A stretch of DNA of 7,199 nucleotides from Lachnoclostridium phytofermentans (GTDB lineage: Bacteria; Bacillota; Clostridia; Lachnospirales; Lachnospiraceae), in the NCBI GenBank assembly GCA_003526525.1, contig DPVV01000182.1, forward strand, positions 1 through 7,199. The letters run 5' to 3'. Position 1 is the first letter of the stretch, and each line of letters opens with the position of its first letter. Shown here piece by piece: positions 1 to 5,972 of the stretch. The notes beneath the pieces were generated by a model. It did no database searches and was not told the origin of the DNA. It worked only from the letters and a program-made list of their open reading frames with translations. A program made the position numbers and the translations under genes.

Positions 1-35
1 CTATTATTCTTTCTGCTTTTGCACAAAGTACTTAT

Positions 36-64
36 ATACTATCCAAATATAGTTATATTGTCAA
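36..64 (-). promoter_or_regulatory. Sigma-A-type promoter firing left out of the window
   Basis: On the minus strand there is a perfect -35 TTGACA (59-64), a 17-base spacer and a -10 TAGTAT (36-41), followed by AT-rich DNA. It lies just after the stop codon of the SLH-protein gene and points away from it, so it should start transcription near base 28-30 for a gene to the left that is not in the window. This is the best consensus match in the window together with the btu promoter. The -35 box is also one arm of an inverted repeat (58-86). Confidence 0.7.
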
Positions 65-86
65 GATTTTACCAATATTTTGACAA
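58..86. repeat. 7-bp inverted repeat TTGTCAA/TTGACAA overlapping the -35 box
   Basis: TTGTCAA (58-64) and TTGACAA (80-86) are perfect inverted copies 15 bases apart. The left arm contains the -35 box of the leftward promoter. The repeat lies in the tail of the SLH-protein transcript. It may be an operator for the next gene, or a weak stem at the end of the upstream message; no T-run follows it on the minus strand, so it is a poor terminator. No regulator can be named. Confidence 0.5.
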
Positions 87-101
87 ATTTCTTATTTTTT
101 C

Positions 102-2342
102 TTACCTTGAACTGCTGTTTAATACTTTAATCAGGATGTCTGCAGCCTCACCTCTTGTTATTTTAGCTGTAGGTTGGAACGCCTTTTCTTGACCATTTCC
201 AAATAACTTAAGTGCTTTGGCTATTGCTACATAATTATAATAATCTTTTCCTATCTTTGCATCATCGGTATAACCACAACGGAAGATATCACCCATCGTC
301 GCAAATTTCTCATATCCTAGTATTTGCACACTATATTTTGCCAACTGTTGTTTGGTTATTCCACTACTACTCTTTAATTTTATATCATCTCTAGTAGCTT
401 CATAGAATAGCTTTTCAGCAAGACTCTGTAGCTCTTTCCCTGTAATCACATCATTTGGTCGGAATTTTAATTCTCCGGTACCTGCTCCTAAATCGCGTAA
501 TAATAAGATACTTCTCTCATACTTATGACCTTTGATATCCGTATAGTCAACGGACTTCTTTAATTCTGGAGCATAAACTTTACCAGACCAATCTAATTGT
601 TTACCGGTAAATGGTGATATTGTGTTTGGATTGATATTGGTACGATATACTAATCTAGGTTGATAATCCATGGAATATGAATTCTCTATATAACCATTGA
701 TATCTCCACCCTTTACTAATTTATGAACTGTATTAATTTCATATACAAGCTCATAGCCCTCCAATTTGATATACGCATTGAATGCCTGTTCTGGAGTCAT
801 TGCATTCTTTGGTGACTCGAATTTTATTGCAGTATCCCAGTTCTTACGATAATCGAATACTTTACCACTAATAGAATCCACACTACCAGAGAAATAATTA
901 TCTGCATAAGGAATTCCTTCATTTACTCTTTGATATCCAAACGTATATCCCCCATATACAGGGATTTCTTTTATATAATCATAGATATAATCTGGAGTTA
1001 CAGAGGACTGCTTCGTATTTGAAAATTGCTTTTCATTCTGAGATTTCGCAAATGCTTCATAGATTTTTGCACATTCTTCTTTGGAAAGTTTCGTTTTCGC
1101 TTTCTCTAACTCTTCCGGAGTCATCTGATCAGCATTTTTTACACTTGAACGGTAGGACAAAATCTCACCAGTTTTTGCATCAACAGTTGCATGCGCACTT
1201 GCTCTATAATAATCATTTTTACTATCATCTGGAACTCTAGGATCTGTTAATGAAATACTCCATACGTATTGCTTTTCGTTTTCATTACCATACAAACGAT
1301 ATCCGGAAAGGGAAGCTGTTATCGCCTTTATATTAGCATCCATCAGTAAATATTTATTCTTCACTACCTTCTCGATCGCTTGCTCCTTCGTAATTAAACT
1401 TTTTAATTCCTTAATTTGTGCTAACTCTTCCTTGGTCAAAGAAGGTGCATCTGCATTACTTTCATTAGCAGTATCTTGCACTGCACTATCATTTTTGGAA
1501 GTTTCTATCCATTGCTCTCTCGATGTGTAAACTTCCCCGGTTTTTGCATCTACCGCGATATAATTATTACTAGGCGCATATACAAGGTAAGCACTTCTGG
1601 TCTTACCATCTTCGCTCCACTTTGTTAGATACTTAAGTTCCATAGTAACTTGTTTCTTTATCTTTTGTGAAGCTTGCTCTTTCGATATCTTTACATCTTT
1701 AGATGGAATGGATAACCCAAATAGCCAGTTTGCATTATACTGCTTAACTTTCTTATCTGCTGTACTAATTTGAATTGTAATCGTATTATCAGGCATCACG
1801 ATACCATTCTCGGTACGTACATACTCAAACTGATAACAATTGTTATAATAACCTACATAAGTTGCGTTTTGAAATGTCACATGCCCCCATACATCAGGCA
1901 CAACCTTTTTAATAAAGGCATCTGCAACAGGGCGAAGTTCTTTGATAAGATAGTTGATCGGCTCTTGCTTATCATTCTTATCATAGTCCCTATCATTAAT
2001 ATAAGTTATATTAGCATTATCATCACAAACCACATTAAAATAATGAGAACCTTTCTCACTATACCAATTTAAGTTCCACTGTGTTCCTTTTCCATATTCA
2101 GCACCGTAATAATTTGATTCAAATTTTGTACAGTCCGTTGGAATAGTAACCTTTTTCTTTATTTCTGTTATAATCTTCGTAAGATTCTCTTGAAGCTTCG
2201 TATCTTCCGTAGAATTATTCTGTACACTTTCTTTGGTAACCGCCTCCGCTACTACAGTAGACATCGCATTGGCATGGACTGGAATACTGGTAATAATAAT
2301 ACCACCTACTAACATTAGTGCTATAAAACTCTTTCTTTTCAT
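102..2342 (-). CDS. Secreted YcdB/YcdC-repeat protein with C-terminal SLH modules
   Basis: This encodes a 746-residue exported protein probably held at the cell wall. Residues 1-26 form a signal peptide: basic MKRK, a hydrophobic core, then VHANA before the likely cut. The body (about 50-585) has repeated PepSY-like units of the YcdB/YcdC type, each ending in a strand such as DAKTGEVY (265-272), DAKTGEIL (388-395), SGKVFDY (492-498) and TGKQLDW (579-585). The C-terminus carries SLH modules: about 599-652 (YTDIKGH...FRPNDVITGKEL) and about 687-746 (YTDDAKIG...FQPTAKITRGEAADIL), with ITKQQLAKYSVQILGY between them looking like half of a third. SLH modules usually bind pyruvylated secondary wall polymers. 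No catalytic motif is visible; PepSY-like domains are often linked to peptidase inhibition, but the role here is unknown. The start at 2342 gives a proper signal peptide, with GGAAAGGA 12 bases upstream; in-frame ATGs at 2366 and 2354 would prepend residues without a better site. It is transcribed alone, after the btu operon terminators. Confidence 0.85.
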   Translation of the reverse strand: MKRKSFIALMLVGGIIITSIPVHANAMSTVVAEAVTKESVQNNSTEDTKLQENLTKIITEIKKKVTIPTDCTKFESNYYGAEYGKGTQWNLNWYSEKGSHYFNVVCDDNANITYINDRDYDKNDKQEPINYLIKELRPVADAFIKKVVPDVWGHVTFQNATYVGYYNNCYQFEYVRTENGIVMPDNTITIQISTADKKVKQYNANWLFGLSIPSKDVKISKEQASQKIKKQVTMELKYLTKWSEDGKTRSAYLVYAPSNNYIAVDAKTGEVYTSREQWIETSKNDSAVQDTANESNADAPSLTKEELAQIKELKSLITKEQAIEKVVKNKYLLMDANIKAITASLSGYRLYGNENEKQYVWSISLTDPRVPDDSKNDYYRASAHATVDAKTGEILSYRSSVKNADQMTPEELEKAKTKLSKEECAKIYEAFAKSQNEKQFSNTKQSSVTPDYIYDYIKEIPVYGGYTFGYQRVNEGIPYADNYFSGSVDSISGKVFDYRKNWDTAIKFESPKNAMTPEQAFNAYIKLEGYELVYEINTVHKLVKGGDINGYIENSYSMDYQPRLVYRTNINPNTISPFTGKQLDWSGKVYAPELKKSVDYTDIKGHKYERSILLLRDLGAGTGELKFRPNDVITGKELQSLAEKLFYEATRDDIKLKSSSGITKQQLAKYSVQILGYEKFATMGDIFRCGYTDDAKIGKDYYNYVAIAKALKLFGNGQEKAFQPTAKITRGEAADILIKVLNSSSR

Positions 2343-2584
2343 AATAAATACCATTCCTTTCCACATCCTGCAGACTTTACGCTACAGGCACTTTACTTCC
2401 GATTACATTATTTAATCATCGGTTCTAAGCATTAGACGATACAAATTTCCATATGTTCCATGATATGTAAATAATTTTAACTTTATTTTTATTTCCTTAA
2501 TTGCCAAAGTAAATTCCAATTTTCCCAGTACCAAACCAGAAGTTAATTTGGCAAACTTTTTTATGGAATTATTTTTATTTATCT
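2343..2584 (-). promoter_or_regulatory. Upstream region of the SLH-protein gene, no clear promoter
   Basis: This AT-rich stretch between the btu terminators and the SLH-protein start must hold that gene's promoter, because two terminator-like hairpins precede it. I could not find a -35/-10 pair with good spacing. Candidates such as TTGGCA near the inverted repeat or TTTACA further down lack a good -10 at 16-18 bases. It contains a perfect 8-bp inverted repeat (2501-2554) and a 5-bp CCGAT/ATCGG repeat (2399-2422). No open frame of note and no known riboswitch core is visible. Confidence 0.35.
2501..2554. repeat. 8-bp inverted repeat TTGCCAAA/TTTGGCAA upstream of the SLH-protein gene
   Basis: TTGCCAAA (2501-2508) and TTTGGCAA (2547-2554) are perfect inverted copies separated by 38 bases. 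They sit about 160-210 bases before the SLH-protein start. They could be paired half-sites for a regulator that loops or spans the promoter, or a long-looped stem in the leader RNA. The sequence does not fit the usual CcpA cre consensus. Function is not known. Confidence 0.4.
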
Positions 2585-2628
2585 AAAAAGAACACTGCAA
2601 CCTAACTATTTCAATGTTTAGGTAGCAG
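2585..2628 (-). terminator. Second, imperfect terminator-like hairpin after the btu operon
   Basis: Read on the minus strand, CTGCTACCTAA (2618-2628) pairs with TTAGGTTGCAG (2595-2605) apart from one mismatch, over a 12-base loop. After two more bases comes TTCTTTTT. It lies 27 bases past the main terminator and may back it up. It could instead belong to a leader of the SLH-protein gene if a promoter lies between the two hairpins, but none is obvious there. Confidence 0.5.
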
Positions 2629-2655
2629 CGTCTTGGATTTGGATCTGTTAATTTC

Positions 2656-2703
2656 ATAAAAGCAGGAGCAGTTGAAGTGCACTTCAATTACTCCTGCTTT
2701 TAT
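2656..2703 (-). terminator. Intrinsic terminator of the btuFCD operon
   Basis: On the minus strand ATAAAAGCAGGAG (2691-2703 reversed) pairs perfectly with CTCCTGCTTTTAT (2656-2668 reversed), a 13-bp stem. The loop itself contains the 16-base palindrome TTGAAGTGCACTTCAA, so the whole folds as a long, nearly continuous rod. A short T-rich tail (CTTTTAT) closes it. It begins 26 bases after the btuD stop, the expected place for the end of the operon. Because the stem is flanked by A and T runs it could also work on the plus strand, where no gene needs it. Confidence 0.8.
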
Positions 2704-2729
2704 TGTATTTAAATTATAATTATAATTTT

Positions 2730-3524
2730 CTAAGATGAAGTTGGAATAAAATAAGTACCACCTAAGGTCTCGTTCTCTAATGCAATGAAAGGAATTTCAA
2801 ACACAAGATTTAGATTATCAATCGTTAATACTTGTTTTGTCTCTCCTGCAGCAATAATTCTTCCATCCTTCATTAAAACAATCTGTTTACAATATCTTGC
2901 AGCTAAATTGATATCATGAAGTACTGTTATAATCGATGTATTCTTCGTATCATTTAACTTCTTTAAATATTTCATCAATTCCATCTGATACCGAACATCC
3001 AGATGAGCCACTGGTTCGTCTAAAAACAACCAAGGTGTCTGTTGAGCAATTGCCCTTGCTGTAATAACCCTCTGTTTTTCTCCACCACTTAACCTAGAAA
3101 ATATCGCTTCACGTAAGTGATAGCAATTCGTCATCTTCATCGCTTCGTTCACAATCTCTCGATCCTTATCTCTTACTGCCTGAAACCGTTTTTGATAAGG
3201 GGCGCGCCCCATCATTACAATCTCATAAGCTGTGAATCTTGTTTCGATGTTGGTATTTTGTGGGACTAGGGACATTTTTTTAGCTATATCATTACGTTTA
3301 TAGCTTGTAATTTCTTTATTTTCAAGGAATACTCTTCCTGGCTCAATTGGTAGTAATCTTAGGATATGACGAATAAATGAGGTTTTTCCAGATCCGTTTG
3401 GCCCCAAAATACCGTAAAACCCTCCCTGTAAAAAAGTCGTACCTATCTCTTTTAAAATTGCATCCTCTTCTTTTTGCGGCTGCCAAGTCAGTTCGTTTAT
3501 TTGTATTGTCTGTAATTTATCCAT
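2730..3524 (-). CDS. btuD: Cobalamin/corrinoid ABC transporter ATP-binding protein
   Basis: This is the ATPase subunit (264 residues) of the corrinoid importer; two copies would sit on the cytoplasmic side of the BtuC dimer and power uptake. All nucleotide-binding motifs are present in order: Walker A GPNGSGKT (41-48), the Q-loop in LVPQNT (Gln 89), the GRAPY segment typical of the FepC/BtuD group (106-110), signature RLSGGEKQR (144-152), Walker B WLFLDEP (165-171) with a D-loop HLD, and the H-loop His in VLHD (203). Length is normal for the family. I place the start at ATG 3524, preceded by GGGGTG four bases upstream. A frame extension to a TTG at 3563 adds 13 residues (MDAQKTRAEMGCK) that look non-conserved and lack a ribosome site; an in-frame ATG at 3536 is also weaker. 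By sequence alone it could serve siderophores or haem; the operon's cobalamin riboswitch makes corrinoid transport the best call. Confidence 0.9.
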   Translation of the reverse strand: MDKLQTIQINELTWQPQKEEDAILKEIGTTFLQGGFYGILGPNGSGKTSFIRHILRLLPIEPGRVFLENKEITSYKRNDIAKKMSLVPQNTNIETRFTAYEIVMMGRAPYQKRFQAVRDKDREIVNEAMKMTNCYHLREAIFSRLSGGEKQRVITARAIAQQTPWLFLDEPVAHLDVRYQMELMKYLKKLNDTKNTSIITVLHDINLAARYCKQIVLMKDGRIIAAGETKQVLTIDNLNLVFEIPFIALENETLGGTYFIPTSS

Positions 3525-3539
3525 CTTACACCCCATTTC

Positions 3540-3625
3540 TGCGCGCGTTTTTTGCGCATCCAAAATTTGTACCAGGGATTACGCAGGCACAAATTTCAGG
3601 GTTGAAAAATTTTATTTTTTTCAAC
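3540..3625 (-). repeat. Cluster of inverted repeats between btuC and btuD
   Basis: Three stem-forming repeats fill the roughly 100-base btuC-btuD gap. GTTGAAAAA/TTTTTCAAC (3601-3609 with 3617-3625) starts right after the btuC stop codon, with a 9-bp stem and 7-base loop. AAATTTGT/ACAAATTT (3563-3570 with 3589-3596) has an 8-bp stem and 18-base loop. TGCGC/GCGCA (3540-3544 with 3554-3558) is short but GC-rich and ends just before the btuD ribosome site. None is followed by a T-run on the minus strand, so they are unlikely to stop transcription outright. They may protect the upstream message from 3' decay or tune the BtuC:BtuD ratio. No ORF with a ribosome site fits in the gap. Confidence 0.6.
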
Positions 3626-4666
3626 TTACACCATCCTTTTCTTGTCACGATATAGTAACAGTAAAAAATATGGTGCTCCAAATAAAGCAGTAATGACTCC
3701 GACCGGGAATTCTCCAGGTGCTCTTAAGGTTCTTGCTAAGGTATCACAAACGATTAAGAAAAAGGCACCGAAGATACAACTAAAAGGTAACAATCTTTCA
3801 TGTCTTGGTCCAAGTAACAATCGTATTACATGAGGTATAATTAATCCAACAAACCCTATAATACCACACACCGAGACGCAAGCTGCTACCAAAAGCGAAC
3901 CAACTATGATAAGTGTTCTCTTCACTTTCAAAGTATCAATACCAAGACTTTCTGCTGTTTCCTCACCTGCCGCTATAATGTTTAATTCTCTCGCATGCAC
4001 AATAATTATCGTAGCACAGACAATAAAAAACAGGAGAAGAAATCCGACTTTCCTCATGCTAGCTGCAGAAAAGCTTCCAAGAGTCCACATGTAAACCTTT
4101 TCTATCTGCTCTCTTCTAATACTCATTAACAAGGAAATCATAGCAGACAGCATAGAACTAATCGCTGTACCAGTTAGCACGATATGAGTAACTGAACCAG
4201 TACTTCCAGTAAACGCAATTTGATATACTAAGAGAACGGTAAGCAAAGCTCCAATAAAGGCAAATGCTCCTATTACTCCAAGACCAAAAAATGATATTGT
4301 CACACCACTTAGTGTAGCTAACGTAGCTCCAAGAGCTGCACCAGAGGAGATACCTAATATCTGCGGGTCTGCAAGTGGATTACGAAACAATCCTTGAAAA
4401 CAGGCACCCACTAACGCAAGTGAAGCTCCGCTTAAGCCAGAGAGTAAAATCCTAGGTATTCGGATATTCCAAATTATCGTAACATAATTTTTAGGAATAT
4501 CTGAAGTATCCATTAGATTTCTAATAAGCGGCATTTTACTTAGAAGGACCTTTAAACTATCATATATTGTTATATTGGCTGAACCGACTGATGCTGTGAT
4601 AACAATCGTAATAAGCAATAGCAAGGTAAACACTAGATAATAAAATGAAGTCTTTCTTTTGTTCAT
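3626..4666 (-). CDS. btuC: Cobalamin/corrinoid ABC transporter permease (FecCD family)
   Basis: This encodes the membrane channel of the importer (346 residues, normal for the family), which should form a dimer with about ten membrane helices each. Helix 1 follows the basic start MNKRK (FYYLVFTLLLLITIVITASV). Family hallmarks include GLSGASLALVGACFQGL followed by RNPLADPQILGISSGAALGA, and near the C-terminus CGIIGFVGLIIPHVIRLLLG then GEFPVGVITALFGAPYFLLLL. IGFVGLIIPHVIR lies where the coupling helices contact the ATPase. The frame runs open to an ATG at 4702, but I prefer ATG 4666: it lies one base after the stop of a small ORF with a good ribosome site (TAA-T-ATG), so translation can couple. 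A GGGAAAGG 13 bases upstream is too far to be ideal. ATG 4678 (MIINMNKRK) is the alternative. The ATG at 4702 sits in a CCACA/TGTGG hairpin without a ribosome site. Confidence 0.9.
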   Translation of the reverse strand: MNKRKTSFYYLVFTLLLLITIVITASVGSANITIYDSLKVLLSKMPLIRNLMDTSDIPKNYVTIIWNIRIPRILLSGLSGASLALVGACFQGLFRNPLADPQILGISSGAALGATLATLSGVTISFFGLGVIGAFAFIGALLTVLLVYQIAFTGSTGSVTHIVLTGTAISSMLSAMISLLMSIRREQIEKVYMWTLGSFSAASMRKVGFLLLFFIVCATIIIVHARELNIIAAGEETAESLGIDTLKVKRTLIIVGSLLVAACVSVCGIIGFVGLIIPHVIRLLLGPRHERLLPFSCIFGAFFLIVCDTLARTLRAPGEFPVGVITALFGAPYFLLLLYRDKKRMV

Positions 4667-4667
4667 A

Positions 4668-4754
4668 TTAATAATCATGCCTTTCCCATTTGTATACCAC
4701 ATCTACTTGTGGATGCGATACTGCCATATTGAAAAGTAAAAGTTGCTTTTTCAT
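4668..4754 (-). CDS. 28-codon small ORF between btuF and btuC
   Basis: An open frame of 28 codons fills the btuF-btuC gap. It has the strongest ribosome site in the gap: GGAGG (4764-4768), nine bases before its ATG. It starts 20 bases after the btuF stop and ends TAA one base before the preferred btuC ATG. The peptide begins MKKQLLLFNMAVSHP and ends QVDVVYKWERHDY. It has a short hydrophobic stretch (LLLFNMAV) but no full membrane helix, and no motif I recognise. The layout suggests translation coupling: ribosomes finishing this ORF could restart at btuC. It may be a real microprotein tied to the importer or only a coupling leader; no function can be assigned. Without it btuC has no well-placed ribosome site, which is the main argument that it is translated. 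Confidence 0.5.
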   Translation of the reverse strand: MKKQLLLFNMAVSHPQVDVVYKWERHDY

Positions 4755-4773
4755 TTTCAACTACCTCCAGTAT

Positions 4774-5790
4774 TTATTGAAATGCTTCTGGATGTAGTAT
4801 TTTTGCTACCTCTAATATTCCCTCAGCAACACGATAACTTTGGCGTTCCAGTAAATTATTATCAATACTATACACTTGATTATTCTTCACAGCACTTAAA
4901 TTTTTATAATTATCTGTGGAGATAAAGCTATCCTTCATACTTGGATCTAATATAATCACTTCTGGGTCTGCATCAATTAAACTTTCTAATGTATATGACC
5001 ATCCACTAACATTTTTTGCAATATTATCTCCGCCTGCTAATGTTAATAAATTTCCGATAAAGGTATCGCCTCCGGCTGTATAATCTCCATATTCTCCAAA
5101 TCCAACTACATAATATACAGTCTTCTTAGGAAGTGAGGCAACCTTCGTTGTTACATCTTCTATTTGAGCTTTCATTGTTTCAATAAGTTTTGCTGAATTA
5201 TCCTGGCAATTAAATATCTGTCCTATTAAATTAATCATATCATAGATACCAGCAACCTCTTTATCTTCATTTAGTACAACGACTGTAATACCAACCTCTT
5301 TAAATTTTTGAATAACATCCTCCGTCCATAGGGAAGAGGCTATAACAACATCCGGAGCTAGACTTACAACTTTTTCAACATCAGGATTATAAAAATCTCC
5401 GATAGACTCTTTCGTCATTGCTTCCGCTGGATAATCACAATAATCCGTACGTCCAATCAACTTATCCGATATCGAAAGTGCATATAATATCTCTGTGATA
5501 CTAGGAGAAAACGATATCATTGTTTGAGGTTCGTTTTCAAACGTAATGGTAGTTCCTAAAGAATCGGTAACAGTAAGTGGATACTTAGTTACATTATTCT
5601 TTGTAGTGTCCTCTGGCAAGCCAGTCGGAGATATTGGTTCTTCACCTGGTGATGGCGAAACAGTAATTTGTGCTTCCGAAGTTGGTGCAGGCGTAATTTC
5701 ATTCTTCTCATTGCCTGCTTTTGTTCCACAACCTGTCATGACAATGGTTAGAATCAATCCAAGTGTCAATAGTTTTTTAAATATTTTCAT
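4774..5790 (-). CDS. btuF: Cobalamin/corrinoid-binding lipoprotein of ABC importer
   Basis: This is the extracellular substrate-binding protein (338 residues) that captures the corrinoid and delivers it to BtuC. The N-terminus MKIFKKLLTLGLILTIVMTGC is a lipoprotein signal with a lipobox-like MTG-Cys; Cys21 would be acylated and anchor the protein to the outer face of the membrane. A Pro/Ser/Thr/Glu-rich linker (about 22-70: PAPTSEAQ, SPSPGEEP) follows. The periplasmic-binding-protein type 2 fold starts with PLTVTDSLGTTITF, then ISFSPSITEILYAL and GRTDYCDYPAEA, a pattern typical of BtuF-like proteins, and LAPDVVIASS. The second lobe has ADPEVIILDP and ends HPEAFQ. The ATG at 5790 is chosen because GGAGG (5796-5800) lies five bases upstream; an in-frame ATG at 5802 overlaps that ribosome site and would add MEAY before the signal peptide. 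First gene of the operon, after a cobalamin riboswitch. Confidence 0.92.
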   Translation of the reverse strand: MKIFKKLLTLGLILTIVMTGCGTKAGNEKNEITPAPTSEAQITVSPSPGEEPISPTGLPEDTTKNNVTKYPLTVTDSLGTTITFENEPQTMISFSPSITEILYALSISDKLIGRTDYCDYPAEAMTKESIGDFYNPDVEKVVSLAPDVVIASSLWTEDVIQKFKEVGITVVVLNEDKEVAGIYDMINLIGQIFNCQDNSAKLIETMKAQIEDVTTKVASLPKKTVYYVVGFGEYGDYTAGGDTFIGNLLTLAGGDNIAKNVSGWSYTLESLIDADPEVIILDPSMKDSFISTDNYKNLSAVKNNQVYSIDNNLLERQSYRVAEGILEVAKILHPEAFQ

Positions 5791-5795
5791 ATAAG

Positions 5796-5972
5796 CCTCC
5801 ATGCTGCGTCTATCTTTTAGGAGCAGCTAATGGCTCAAGTTTGGCGCAGCACAAACTTGTCTGTGTGAAGTTTTTAGAATCTCTTAGGCGGCGTCTTTTG
5901 GCGTCTTAGATATTCTCTTCACACTTACTCCTTTTGATCCGCAACTCCCTCCGAGTGCAGATGATTCATTCT
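5796..5972 (-). promoter_or_regulatory. Expression platform of the cobalamin riboswitch, upstream of btuF
   Basis: Between the aptamer and the btuF start the leader RNA is densely self-complementary. In order: a short hairpin with a GGAGG loop (5941-5958), placed where cobalamin riboswitches carry P13/L13; a long imperfect stem with arms GTGTGAAG/CTTCACAC (5863-5924); a CAAGTTT/AAACTTG hairpin (5836-5859) whose loop holds GTGCTGCG (5845-5852); and CGCAGCAT (5801-5808) directly before the btuF GGAGG (5796-5800). The loop GTGCTGCG can pair with CGCAGCAT over 8 bp (one G-U), which would crowd the ribosome site. No hairpin is followed by a T-run, so control of translation is more likely than early termination. 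Which pairing forms with and without ligand is inference. Confidence 0.6.

Noticed and set aside
212..2415. Plus-strand open frames of 60-100 codons opposite the SLH-protein gene, and similar ones opposite the btu genes
   Set aside because: They lie antisense to well-supported genes, lack ribosome sites and encode low-complexity sequence rich in His, Ile and Leu typical of shadow frames.
3497..3559. 20-codon minus-strand ORF (MRKKRAQKWGVRW...) overlapping the btuD start
   Set aside because: No ribosome site upstream and about half of it overlaps btuD out of frame, so chance is the simpler explanation.
3525..3563. Longer btuD starting at TTG 3563 or ATG 3536
   Set aside because: The extra residues (MDAQKTRAEMGCK) look like translated spacer, and only ATG 3524 has a ribosome site (GGGGTG) at usable distance.
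4667..4702. btuC starting at ATG 4702
   Set aside because: No ribosome site precedes it; the added residues are encoded by DNA that reads better as the small ORF in another frame, and the ATG lies in a short hairpin.
5791..5802. btuF starting at ATG 5802
   Set aside because: That ATG overlaps the GGAGG ribosome site serving ATG 5790, and the shorter form gives a normal lipoprotein signal peptide.
5890..5908. Direct repeat GGCGTCTT as the start of a CRISPR or tandem array
   Set aside because: Only two copies exist, they are eight bases long and adjacent, and they form part of the leader stem.
5876..5916. Intrinsic terminator within the riboswitch expression platform
   Set aside because: The stems are strong but none is followed by a T-run on the minus strand, so a termination mechanism is not supported.
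5904..5942. 12-codon leader ORF starting TTG (LRIKRSKCEENI) after the riboswitch
   Set aside because: The GGAGGG before it is only two bases from the TTG, and that G-rich segment is better explained as the loop of the hairpin after the B12 box.
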